Of a stretch of 64,000 nt of DNA, positions 13,538 to 21,571 are shown one piece after another. The notes beneath the pieces were generated by a model that was given only the letters and a program-made list of their open reading frames with translations, had not been told where the DNA came from and did not search any database. Source of the stretch: Oscillospiraceae bacterium (GTDB lineage: Bacteria; Bacillota; Clostridia; Oscillospirales; Oscillospiraceae); NCBI GenBank assembly GCA_020025535.1, contig JAHHRY010000001.1:62001-126000 (forward strand). The letters run 5' to 3'. Every line of letters starts with the position of its first letter. Within the stretch, counting starts at the first letter, position 1. The translations under genes were made by a program, and so were the position numbers.

Positions 13538-14728
13538 TTAGCCGTAATTGGTGTTGGTCTGCAAAGTACAGATCTTCCATCTCCAGCCGTCCGGAGCTTT
13601 GGCATCATAGGTAATGCCGATACCGATATACCGGTATTTAGCACTGCCCAGATATGACCAGTGGGCAGAACTGCTGCGGAATGTACGGGCGATTTCAAGG
13701 CCCATCGCATCAGGGCCAACATCTAAATTTTGGCTTCTCCAAATTGCTTCCGGGCCGTTGATGGAGTAATACTGGTCTTTTCCGCCATACTGTGTACCGT
13801 CAATCCATTCTCCATACTTGTAGTACGCCAGTGCCGCCCGCAGGTCATCTACAGAGTGTTCGTAATTAGTTTGCAGCTGTACTGCACGAAGCTGTGCTAC
13901 CTTGGTCAGACCGGGAAGCATGATTGCGGCAGGTGCGCCTTCTTCCATACGGAACTGGTTTATGTATTTCAGAGTTGCATCTACAACTGCCTTCTGGTAA
14001 GCCTCCGGAGTATAAGGGGCACCGGTTTCTTCCATGTGCCATGTACCGCATCTGGGGCAGGCATATGCAGCACCGTTGCCATGGGACAGATTGGCTTCTA
14101 CTGTGTACTGAAGTTCAAACTTGTGACCCAGTGCATCCTTGTAGCTGTCCTTGTAGCTGTGACCGCAGGTGCAGGTATGCAGGGTGTATCCCTTTTCCGT
14201 ACAGGTGGGAGCAACTACCTTGTCGGTGTACTTATGCTTGTGAACCTCATCCGGCTTGGGGGGCTTGGGAGGATTTACCGGCTGAGTAGGTTTCACTTCC
14301 GGCTGCGTAGGCTTGGGAGGATCTACCGGCTGAGTGGGTTTCACTTCCGGCTGTGTAGGCTTGGGAGGATCTACCGGCTGCGTAGGCTGGGGGGGATTCA
14401 CCGGTTCAGAGGGATTGACTTCCGGTGCAGAAGGCTGAACCGGAGTTTCCGGCTCGGAGGGCTTCACTTCCGGCTCAGAAGGCTGAACGGGAGTTTCCGG
14501 CTTGGAAGGCTTCACTTCAGGTTCAGAAGGCTGAATTGGCCGTGTCAATGCATCGGTTTCTGCAGGTTCCGTTCCTTTTGTAGGGGATACCGTCAGCTCT
14601 GCGTCTCCCGGAATCGAATCACAATTGAAACCCTCATCCGCATCTTTCGCTCCGCAGCCGGCAAGAAGCATCGCAGTCAGTATTACTGTCAAAAAGCATT
14701 TGAACACAACACGCTTTCTCATCTTCAC
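13538..14728 (-). CDS. Lipoprotein with Pro-rich repeats and CAP (SCP/PR-1) domain
   Basis: About 396 residues. The N terminus is a lipoprotein signal (FLTVILTAMLLAGC, lipobox LAGC). Then comes a long linker of repeated units such as PSEPEVKPSEPETPVQ and PTQPVDPPKPTQPEVK (about 55-160). A short Cys/His module (HKHKYTDKVVAPTCTEKGYTLHTCTCGHSY) often seen in clostridial surface proteins follows, and then a C-terminal CAP domain (about 245-395) with YINQFRMEEGAPA, AVQLQTNYEHS and SSSAHWSYLGSAKYRYIGIGI. It would be anchored outside the membrane. GTG at 14728 lies 8 bases after AGGAG; ATG at 14722 is the alternative. Its linker repeats suggest length variation by slippage. Confidence 0.85.
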   Translation of the reverse strand: MKMRKRVVFKCFLTVILTAMLLAGCGAKDADEGFNCDSIPGDAELTVSPTKGTEPAETDALTRPIQPSEPEVKPSKPETPVQPSEPEVKPSEPETPVQPSAPEVNPSEPVNPPQPTQPVDPPKPTQPEVKPTQPVDPPKPTQPEVKPTQPVNPPKPPKPDEVHKHKYTDKVVAPTCTEKGYTLHTCTCGHSYKDSYKDALGHKFELQYTVEANLSHGNGAAYACPRCGTWHMEETGAPYTPEAYQKAVVDATLKYINQFRMEEGAPAAIMLPGLTKVAQLRAVQLQTNYEHSVDDLRAALAYYKYGEWIDGTQYGGKDQYYSINGPEAIWRSQNLDVGPDAMGLEIARTFRSSSAHWSYLGSAKYRYIGIGITYDAKAPDGWRWKICTLQTNTNYG

Positions 14729-14752
14729 ATCTTTCTCTCCTTTTCTGAACAA

Positions 14753-15069
14753 ACAAGCATTTTTATTGCTTATACCTATATCATCTCTCCTATTTCGTAA
14801 AAGTCAATAAAATTATTTAGAAATTTAGCTTCTTCACGACAAGCCATCCGGGTGGAATGCATCCCTGCGGCTGCTATTCTCGGCAGGCCGGCTTTTGGAA
14901 CGAATGAAGCAGCAATTCTTTCTTATCTCCGGCAGTATTGTAGACAGGGAGGAATCTCTCTGTCTATGCAAATTCAATTCAAGCAACTCTTAATCCGTCA
15001 GACGGCAAAGAAACAAGTCAGAGGATTATACCGAACCAGTCTGCCGCTGCCGCAGATTGGACAAAAAAA
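14753..15069. other. Intergenic stretch, likely accessory/core boundary
   Basis: No gene supported. The leftmost 60 bases are AT-rich and probably hold the lipoprotein promoter. Base composition and gene types change here from element-like to chromosomal housekeeping. No direct repeat that could be an att site was recognised. Confidence 0.35.
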
Positions 15070-15102
15070 CGGCGCAATCACAGGGTTTCTGTGATTGCGC
15101 CG
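15070..15102 (-). terminator. Intrinsic terminator of the 5'-nucleotidase gene
   Basis: Perfect 14-bp stem CGGCGCAATCACAG / CTGTGATTGCGCCG with a 5-base loop; read leftward it is followed by seven T. Confidence 0.9.
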
Positions 15103-15111
15103 GGGCTCTTT

Positions 15112-16032
15112 TTATTTGGCTGTATTTTGATCCTGCTCAGTTTTGTACGGCACTCTGGCGGCCGGAACCAGACGGGAGGCTGCTTCCATATGCACGGCCT
15201 GATCGTCAAAGAAGATATGGGCGCCGAACGCCTGCAGCACATCACATTTCTGGACGCCGCCAAGGAAAAACGCTTCGTCAATCCGCACGCCCCAGGCCAT
15301 CAAAGTCCGGATGACACGCTCGTGTGCAGGTGCATTTCTTGCCGTAACCAGCGCCGTACGAATCGGCATCCGGTCCTCCGGGAAATGCTTCTGCACCTTG
15401 GAAATCGTTGTCAGGAGCTTGGCGAAAGGTCCCTCCGGCAGCGGCTTTTTGGCGTTTTCCTTTTCATGCTCGGAAAAAGCTGCCAGTCCTTCGGATTTAT
15501 AAATCTTCTCCGATTCATCGGAGAAAATCACCGCATCACCGTCAAACGCAATGCGGATCTGATCGATATCCGCATTCGGCTCGATATTCAAATCGTTGTT
15601 CGACCAAATCAGGCCTGCCGCAATGCCGGCATCAATCGCTTCCTGCACATCCTGCTCATTGGCAGAAAGAAACAGGTCTGTATGAAACGCAGTCAGATAC
15701 GGAGAAATCTTATTTCCTCCTACCAGTGCTGCCCGGCTGATATCCAGACCGTAATACTCGATGGAGTTAAAAATCCGCAGGCTGGAATCTGCGCTGTTCT
15801 TGGACATAATGATAATCTCCACCAGAGGTTCTCCGCCCTCGTTGAGTTTGTGCAGCGCTTTGATCAAAGGAAATGCCGTGCCGGGTTTCAAAATATCCTT
15901 CTCGTGTTGGACCTGATAATCCAGATAGGCTTGCAGGCCCTTCTCTTCAAAAATGCGGTTTTCCATTTCCAGGTCAAACAATGCCCGGGAGGAAATTCCC
16001 ACAACCATCTTGTTATCCAAATTCATCGCCAT
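15112..16032 (-). CDS. Cytosolic 5'-nucleotidase (cN-I/NT5C1 family)
   Basis: 306 residues with the layout of the NT5C1 family: MVVGISSRALFDLEMENRIFEEKG near the N terminus, EIIIMSKNSADSSLRIFNSIEYYGLDI, IRIAFDGDAVIFSDESEKIY (HAD-type aspartates), RTALVTARNAPAHERVIRTL and FFLGGVQKCDVLQAFGAHIFFDDQ. These enzymes dephosphorylate nucleoside 5'-monophosphates, AMP in animal cN-I. Monocistronic with its own terminator. Substrate in bacteria is not established from sequence. Family assignment is confident. Confidence 0.88.
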   Translation of the reverse strand: MAMNLDNKMVVGISSRALFDLEMENRIFEEKGLQAYLDYQVQHEKDILKPGTAFPLIKALHKLNEGGEPLVEIIIMSKNSADSSLRIFNSIEYYGLDISRAALVGGNKISPYLTAFHTDLFLSANEQDVQEAIDAGIAAGLIWSNNDLNIEPNADIDQIRIAFDGDAVIFSDESEKIYKSEGLAAFSEHEKENAKKPLPEGPFAKLLTTISKVQKHFPEDRMPIRTALVTARNAPAHERVIRTLMAWGVRIDEAFFLGGVQKCDVLQAFGAHIFFDDQAVHMEAASRLVPAARVPYKTEQDQNTAK

Positions 16033-16085
16033 ACAACATCACTCCTATTCTGGCGCAATAGAACTATATTCCTAACTTTTGCCCT

Positions 16086-16505
16086 TTATGGCAAATCTTC
16101 TGCATCGATCACACGATAGCCGGCATTCATCAGCGCCTGCGCCAGAATGCCGGAACCATCCACCAGTTTCCCGGAGAACGTGCCGTCATATACCTGCTTA
16201 ACCCCGCAGGTGGGGCTTCTGGACTTCAGAACCACACACTCGATCTCTTCTTCGGCAATGTCCTGCAGGATCTGTTCCACTGCCCGACGCAAGGCTGCAT
16301 CCACATTATTCCCATCCCTGTCCAGCACGACACCTTTTACAATCTCAATCGGCGTTCTGGGGATGCTCATACCGGACTGCACCTCCGGGCACACTTCAAT
16401 CACTTCTTTGCCGCTGACAAATGCCGCCACCTTTTCGCTGTAATTATTTCCGCCGTTATACTTGCAGTTTTTTCCCAGCAGGCAGGCACTGACCAACACT
16501 TTCAT
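16086..16505 (-). CDS. DUF523 protein (2-thiouracil desulfurase-type)
   Basis: 139 residues with all DUF523 landmarks: MKVLVSACLLGKNCKYNGG, VIEVCPEVQSGMSIPRTPIEI and VVLKSRSPTCGVKQVYDGTFSGKLVDGSGILAQAL. The conserved cysteines (ACLLG, VCPE, SPTCG) are those that hold a [4Fe-4S] cluster in characterised TudS, which removes sulfur from 2-thiouracil. Whether this member has that substrate is inference. Short single gene, with no obvious partner. Confidence 0.85.
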   Translation of the reverse strand: MKVLVSACLLGKNCKYNGGNNYSEKVAAFVSGKEVIEVCPEVQSGMSIPRTPIEIVKGVVLDRDGNNVDAALRRAVEQILQDIAEEEIECVVLKSRSPTCGVKQVYDGTFSGKLVDGSGILAQALMNAGYRVIDAEDLP

Positions 16506-16578
16506 AACATAAACCTCTTTGCAGCTATTTTCTTAATTTTACCATTCTATCAGAAAGAATGCAATAGAAATCAAAAAT

Positions 16579-16609
16579 CAGAGCCGCACGCTTTCGCCGT
16601 GCGGCTCTG
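16579..16609 (-). terminator. Intrinsic terminator
   Basis: 12-bp stem CAGAGCCGCACG / CGTGCGGCTCTG with a 7-base loop; followed leftward by ATTTTT. Ends the membrane-anchored protein gene at 16626. Confidence 0.85.
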
Positions 16610-16625
16610 TACAGTTCATTATTGA

Positions 16626-17093
16626 CTACTTCCGGCGAAACAGTTTCTTTCTGCCGATCACCAGCACAACCGTTGCCGTCAGCATCATCATGCCTGCAAC
16701 AAAATTCAGCGTGATGATGCTATCCCCCGTATTCTCCGTTTTTACAGGGGCAACCGGTTCCAATTCCGCCACATCGGTGGTAATTTGAGAACCATTTTGT
16801 TCTCCCCCCAGTTCAAAACACCGAGCAACCATTACCTGATAGTTTTCTTCTCCGGGTACATTGGGGTATGTAATCTGCCAGATTTTTTCTCCCATCTGAA
16901 GCATCTGATTGGATACTGCATCCGCTGCCCAATCTTCTCCGATCATCCCGCTGTCACAATCGCTGACCATGGTGAGGACGCTTTCTACCGTCAAATGTTC
17001 TTCAGCAGGTACGCTGCCAAACGCCGAAACCTCCATAGCAGGGAAGGTCAGGCACAGCATCAGTACCAACGCAATTACAAACAATCTTTTCAT
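16626..17093 (-). CDS. Exported, membrane-anchored hypothetical protein
   Basis: 155 residues from the ATG at 17093 (GGAGGGAAAACAAA upstream). A signal peptide (MKRLFVIALVLMLCLTFPAMEVSA) precedes an acidic extracellular domain of about 100 residues and a C-terminal membrane helix (about 128-147) with a basic GRKKLFRRK tail. The order signal peptide - domain - helix - basic tail resembles wall-anchored proteins, but there is no LPxTG motif. No family recognised. Divergent from the C-GCAxxG-C-C gene. Confidence 0.7.
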   Translation of the reverse strand: MKRLFVIALVLMLCLTFPAMEVSAFGSVPAEEHLTVESVLTMVSDCDSGMIGEDWAADAVSNQMLQMGEKIWQITYPNVPGEENYQVMVARCFELGGEQNGSQITTDVAELEPVAPVKTENTGDSIITLNFVAGMMMLTATVVLVIGRKKLFRRK

Positions 17094-17248
17094 TTTGTTT
17101 TCCCTCCTATCTCTTTTCTGCGACCAGTGTACCACCGCAGCCGATTATCGTCAACCGATACAGCAAAATACACGCCGCTTTACACGCACTCTCCAATTCA
17201 ATCCGACATCTTTTGTGCAGCATTCCCATAATTTTTCATAATCTTCTC

Positions 17249-17278
17249 TTGTCTATCAGGGGTAAGAAGTGTTATAAT
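17249..17278 (+). promoter_or_regulatory. Promoter of the C-GCAxxG-C-C gene
   Basis: TTGTCT (17249-17254), 18-base spacer, TATAAT (17273-17278); start codon 43 bases downstream. Confidence 0.7.
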
Positions 17279-17320
17279 TAGTGCATTCCTTAAAATGCAC
17301 AAGAATACAGGAGAATCCCT

Positions 17321-17773
17321 ATGGAACATGATATTTATGCCGCCGAGCTGTTTTTGAAAGGATATAACTGTGCCCAGGCCGTCGCCGTTGCCTTTTGCGA
17401 CGTAACTGGACTGACACCGGAATTTTCCGCAAAAATGGCTTCCTCCTTTGGCGGCGGAATGGGCAGAATGCGGGAAGTATGCGGCAGTGTCAGCGGTATG
17501 CTGATGGTAGTCGGACTTCTGTACGGCTACGACACCCCGGGAGATCACGCAGGCAAGAAAGCCCAGTACGCTTTGGTTCAGGAGCTTGCCGGAAAATTCC
17601 GTGAGCAGGCAGGCAGTATTATTTGCCGGGAGATTCTGAAGAATCCTCCCTCCGATCCCACCCCCTCTCCCCGGACGCAGGAATACTACGAAAAGCGTCC
17701 CTGCACCCGTATGGTCATGCTGGCAGCCAGGATTCTGGATGAATACATTGCAGAGCATCCCCCCGTCGGATAA
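17321..17773 (+). CDS. C-GCAxxG-C-C family protein
   Basis: 150 residues with the family pattern: GYNCAQAVAVAFCD (about 14-27), FGGGMGRMREVCGSVSGMLMVVGLLYG (about 43-69), IICREIL and a final conserved Cys in KRPCTRMV. Members are small redox-type proteins of unknown role, often described as putative redox-active. Here it is a single gene with its own promoter and an AGGAG site. Cysteine spacing is complete. Confidence 0.85.
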   Translation: MEHDIYAAELFLKGYNCAQAVAVAFCDVTGLTPEFSAKMASSFGGGMGRMREVCGSVSGMLMVVGLLYGYDTPGDHAGKKAQYALVQELAGKFREQAGSIICREILKNPPSDPTPSPRTQEYYEKRPCTRMVMLAARILDEYIAEHPPVG

Positions 17774-17897
17774 CGCAGCACACGTTCTCTTCGCACCCCC
17801 ATCTGCCGTTCCCCGCATCGGTCAGCGGCTTTGAGACACCGCCATTTTATGGCATTTTCCGCATTATTAAAATTCACCGAAAGGACTTGCAATAATT

Positions 17898-19580
17898 ATG
17901 TATATGGACGATTACAAGCGCTGGTGCGCTGCTAAATTGGAAGATCCCGATCTTTCCACAGAACTTGCCATCATCGAAGGAAAAGAATCTGAAATCGAAG
18001 ACCGCTTTGCCGTCTCTCTGAAATTCGGCACAGCAGGTCTGCGCGGCGTGCTGGGTGCCGGCTCCAACCGCATGAATATCTATGTTGTCCGTCAGGCCAC
18101 CCAGGGTCTGGCCAACTGGGTCAAGACACAGGGCGGCACGCAAACCGTGGCAATCAGCTACGACAGCCGCATCAAAAGCGACCTGTTCGCTCAGGCAGCC
18201 GCCTGCGTGCTGGCCGCCAACGGCATCCGTGTCCGTATCTACGACACTCTGATGCCCGTGCCTGCACTGAGCTTCGCCACCCGCTACTATCACGCAAATG
18301 CAGGTATCATGGTCACCGCATCCCATAACCCCGCCAAGTACAACGGCTACAAAGCCTACGGCCCCGACGGCTGTCAGATGACGGACGAAGCCGCCGACAT
18401 TGTATATGCCGAAATCCAGAAAACCGACATTCTGAACGGTGCCAAAACCATCTCCTTCGAGGAAGGTCTTGCCAGCGGCATGATTCAGTATGTGGGCGAA
18501 GACTGCAAGGAAGCGCTTTATGATGCCATCAAGGCCCGTGCCGTCCGTCCGGGTCTCTGCAAAACCGCAGGGCTGAAGCTGGTGTACTCTCCCCTGAACG
18601 GCTCCGGTCTGGTTCCCGTCATGCGTGTTCTGAAAGATATCGGCATTGACGACATCACCGTAGTGCCCGAACAGGAACGGCCCGACGGCAATTTCCCCAC
18701 CTGTCCTTACCCGAATCCCGAAATTTACGAAGCCCTGCGTCTGGGACTGGAGCTGGCAAAGAAGTCCGGTGCAGACCTGATGTTGGCTACTGACCCGGAT
18801 GCCGACCGTGTAGGCATTGCCATCCGCTGCCCTGACGGCTCTTACCAGCTGGTTTCCGGCAACGAGGTGGGTGTCCTTCTGCTGGACTACATCTGCGCCG
18901 GCCGCATTGAAAAGGGCACCATGCCCGAACGGCCCGTGGCAGTTAAATCTATCGTTTCCACACCTCTGGCTGACGCCGTTGCCGAAAGCTACGGCGTAGA
19001 AATGCGCAGCGTACTCACAGGCTTCAAGTGGATCGGCGATCAGATTGCCCGTCTGGAAGCGGACGGCGAAGTGGAGCGTTTCCTCTTCGGTTTTGAAGAA
19101 AGCTACGGCTATCTGGCCGGCCCCTATGTCCGGGACAAGGACGCCATCATCGCTTCCATGCTGATTTGCGAAATGGCCGCTTACTACCGCAGCATCGGCT
19201 CTTCCATCAAAGAACGGCTGGAGGCCATTTACAGCAAGTTCGGCCGTTACCTCAACAAGGTGGATTCTTACGAATTCCCCGGCCTGTCCGGCATGGATAA
19301 AATGGTCTCCATCATGGATTCCCTGAGAAAGAATCCCCCCGCAGAAATCGGCGGCTACAAGGTTCTGAAGGTGACCGACTACAAGAAGCCCGAAGAAACC
19401 GGTCTGCCCGCAGCCAATGTGCTGATTTATGCGTTGGAAGGCGGTGCCACGGTTGTAGTGCGTCCCTCCGGCACCGAGCCAAAGATCAAAACCTACTTCA
19501 CCACTCTGGGCAGAGATCTGGCCGAAGCCGAGGCGCAAAAAGCTGTGCTCTCGGATGCGCTGAAGCCCATTCTGGCATAA
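17898..19580 (+). CDS. pgcA: Phosphohexomutase (phosphoglucomutase/phosphomannomutase)
   Basis: 560 residues of the alpha-D-phosphohexomutase family, in the length class of Bacillus PgcA rather than GlmM. The active-site loop GIMVTASHNPAKYNGYKAYGPDG carries the phosphoserine; DPDADRVGIAI is the Mg site; GFKWIG and FGFEESYGYLAG are sugar-binding loops; RPSGTEPKIKTYF is the phosphate-binding C-terminal domain. It interconverts hexose 1- and 6-phosphates for glycogen, wall or lipid glycosylation. Start ATG at 17898 has only a weak site (GGACTTGC). Ends in a strong terminator. Confidence 0.9.
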   Translation: MYMDDYKRWCAAKLEDPDLSTELAIIEGKESEIEDRFAVSLKFGTAGLRGVLGAGSNRMNIYVVRQATQGLANWVKTQGGTQTVAISYDSRIKSDLFAQAAACVLAANGIRVRIYDTLMPVPALSFATRYYHANAGIMVTASHNPAKYNGYKAYGPDGCQMTDEAADIVYAEIQKTDILNGAKTISFEEGLASGMIQYVGEDCKEALYDAIKARAVRPGLCKTAGLKLVYSPLNGSGLVPVMRVLKDIGIDDITVVPEQERPDGNFPTCPYPNPEIYEALRLGLELAKKSGADLMLATDPDADRVGIAIRCPDGSYQLVSGNEVGVLLLDYICAGRIEKGTMPERPVAVKSIVSTPLADAVAESYGVEMRSVLTGFKWIGDQIARLEADGEVERFLFGFEESYGYLAGPYVRDKDAIIASMLICEMAAYYRSIGSSIKERLEAIYSKFGRYLNKVDSYEFPGLSGMDKMVSIMDSLRKNPPAEIGGYKVLKVTDYKKPEETGLPAANVLIYALEGGATVVVRPSGTEPKIKTYFTTLGRDLAEAEAQKAVLSDALKPILA

Positions 19581-19669
19581 ACGCCCTACGGCTCCGACAG
19601 ATGCAGAGCTCTGCTGAGGACGGCTTGCCGAAAGCAGGGCGATGAGCATAACAACAGAATAAGTAAATC

Positions 19670-19708
19670 GCCGGGAAGCACAGCAGACGTGCTTCCCGGC
19701 ATTTTTTC
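19670..19708 (+). terminator. Intrinsic terminator after the phosphohexomutase gene
   Basis: 12-bp stem GCCGGGAAGCAC / GTGCTTCCCGGC with a 7-base loop and ATTTTTTC tail. Confidence 0.9.
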
Positions 19709-19838
19709 ATTTTCAACGACTTCTCAGGAAAGCCCGGACCGCAATCCCCTTTCTGCATCATAACCGCATTCTGGTTGAAAAAATCTCCCATCAGGGCGTA
19801 CAAGTATGTATTGGCGCATAGGTTGTCAAGAAATAACG

Positions 19839-20215
19839 CTAATTACTTTCACTTCCCAGAATTTCCTGTTCTCCCAAAATGGCCCCTTCCGGGGTAAAAT
19901 ATACGTTTCCATAGAAATGGATTTTCCGCTTCTCCCCATTGCCGTCTGCAGGGCTCTGGCGAGTCCCCCGTAGCAGGAAACCTGCATCCGCACCAGCGTC
20001 ACGGAACGGATGGTTCTGCTTCAGAATTTCTGTCAGTTTGTCTGCGTAATTCCCTTCGTCCAGCTTGGGGCGACCATCCGGAAGCAGACCGCAGCGGACT
20101 GTCTGCAGGAATCAGCAGGCTTCGCAAAGAAAGAAAGCTTTTCTGTGAAAAGAATCACTTCCGGCTGTTGAACGCCTGAAAAAATGACGGGTTACGGGCG
20201 GCGGCGCAATCTCAT
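19839..20215 (-). pseudogene. Broken leftward gene of unknown family
   Basis: A good start (AAAGGAGCAGCTGTG then ATG at 20215) reads only a few codons (MRLRRRP) before a stop. In other frames the same strand continues as VQQPEVILFTEKLSFFAKPADS and then, from 20111, a 90-codon open stretch (TVRCGLLPDGRPKLDEGNYADKL ... FYGNVYFTPEGAILGEQEIL) to TAG at 19839. The fragments read as one protein with at least two frameshifts. No start codon lies in the long piece. Family unknown. Confidence 0.5.
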
Positions 20216-20391
20216 CACAGCTGCTCCTTTCTCCAATGTCAAATTCCCTGCAAAACATAAGAGGCGCAGATCAACATCCGTATTGCCGGAACCGTCCCGG
20301 CCCCTGATTTATCCGCCAGAGCTTAAAATTTATTGTAGCCTCCCACCGCAGGAAAGTCAAAGTACGATTGACAAATTCACATTGGTTTGTG

Positions 20392-20420
20392 TTGCATTTT
20401 TCAGAAAAACAGGATAAAAT
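20392..20420 (+). promoter_or_regulatory. Promoter of the small hypothetical gene
   Basis: TTGCAT (20392-20397), 17-base spacer, TAAAAT (20415-20420). It supports the internal start at 20476, since more upstream starts would lie before the transcript. Confidence 0.5.
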
Positions 20421-20475
20421 GGCATTATCTAAAGACAAATCGGAGCAAATCCGGAAGAGAAAGAAGTGTTTAGCA

Positions 20476-20709
20476 ATGCGTCTGACAAAAATTCGGGAGT
20501 TTATGGACGACAACCATATGCCCTACCAGTATTTTGAGGAAAACGGCTGCGGCAGCATCAATTTTATTCACAGAGGACTGTCCTACCGGATCTGGGAATT
20601 TAACGACCCGGAATGGGGAGCTGAGAGCAATATCCGCACCTGCGGACGGAGCGAGGATTTTACCGGCAACTACGAGGAAGACATTCTCGAAATCCTGAAA
20701 ACATGGTAA
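20476..20709 (+). CDS. Conserved small hypothetical protein (77 aa)
   Basis: MRLTKIREFMDDNHMPYQYFEENGCGSINFIHRG... ending CGRSEDFTGNYEEDILEILKTW. The pattern (short helix, ENGCGSI-F--RG--Y-IWEF, ESNIRTCGR, acidic helix) looks like a conserved clostridial small-protein family of unknown function that I cannot name. The start at 20476 is preferred because of the promoter position; an ATG at 20419 is possible but overlaps the -10 box. Confidence 0.6.
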   Translation: MRLTKIREFMDDNHMPYQYFEENGCGSINFIHRGLSYRIWEFNDPEWGAESNIRTCGRSEDFTGNYEEDILEILKTW

Positions 20710-20821
20710 AATTCCCGGCCGAAAAGAAGTTTTGGCAGCTGTCCAGGACTGTTTTGGCATAAATGCAAGACCCTTCCGAAATGGCCGGAGGGGCTTTTGC
20801 TTTTCGTCGCCGGGATTTCTA

Positions 20822-20850
20822 TTGCATTGCCGGCAGAAAAAGATTATACT
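20822..20850 (+). promoter_or_regulatory. phoB-phoR promoter
   Basis: TTGCAT (20822-20827), 17-base spacer, TATACT (20845-20850), 47 bases before the response regulator start. No Pho-box repeat recognised here. Confidence 0.65.
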
Positions 20851-20896
20851 GAAAAACAGGGTGATTTTCCCAATACACACCGGAAAGGTATCACAT

Positions 20897-21571
20897 ATGA
20901 TTTACTGTGTAGAAGACGACAACAGCATCCGGGAGCTGATTCTTTATACGCTGAGAGCCTCAGGCTTTGAAGCGCAGGGTTTTGACAGCGGCGAAGCCCT
21001 GTTCGCTGCCCTCAAGGAGTGCAGGCCGCAGCTGATCCTGCTGGACATTATGCTGCCCGGCATGGACGGCACGGAAATTCTGAAAGCACTGCGTTCCGGT
21101 TCCGCCACTCGCTCCATCCCTGTCATATTCGCCACCGCCAAAGGTACGGAGTTTGACAAGGTAAACGGTCTGGACCTGGGCGCAGACGACTATTTGACCA
21201 AGCCTTTCGGCATGATGGAGATGGTCGCCCGGGTGCGGGCTGTTCTTCGCCGTGTATCGCCGAAAGAACAGAATACAAAGCTCGTCGTACCCCCCATGGA
21301 AATGGACATCAGCGCACATACTCTGAAAATCGACGGCAATCCCGTGGAACTGACATTGAAGGAATTTGAGCTGCTGAAGCTCTTTATGGAGACTCCGGGA
21401 AGAGTATACGCCAGAGAGCAGCTGCTTGAGCGCATATGGGGCACGGAATACTACGGAGAAACCCGCACCGTGGATGTTCACATCGGTACCCTCCGCACAA
21501 AGCTGGGTTCCTGCGGCGAATATATCCGTACCGTGCGGGGCGTGGGTTACCGTCTGGAGAAACATCTATGA
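20897..21571 (+). CDS. phoB: OmpR/PhoB-type response regulator
   Basis: 224 residues from ATG at 20897 (GGAAAGG upstream). The receiver domain shows the acidic pair (CVEDD), the phosphoacceptor in LILLDIMLPGMDG (Asp about 49), the switch Thr in VIFATAKG and Lys in YLTKPFG. The C-terminal winged helix ends with ERIWGTEYYGETRTVDVHIGTLRTKLG and TVRGVGYRL. It overlaps the kinase gene (ATGA). The phosphate role is inferred from the kinase type and the adjoining Na/Pi transporter with a Pho-box-like site. Confidence 0.88.
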   Translation: MIYCVEDDNSIRELILYTLRASGFEAQGFDSGEALFAALKECRPQLILLDIMLPGMDGTEILKALRSGSATRSIPVIFATAKGTEFDKVNGLDLGADDYLTKPFGMMEMVARVRAVLRRVSPKEQNTKLVVPPMEMDISAHTLKIDGNPVELTLKEFELLKLFMETPGRVYAREQLLERIWGTEYYGETRTVDVHIGTLRTKLGSCGEYIRTVRGVGYRLEKHL

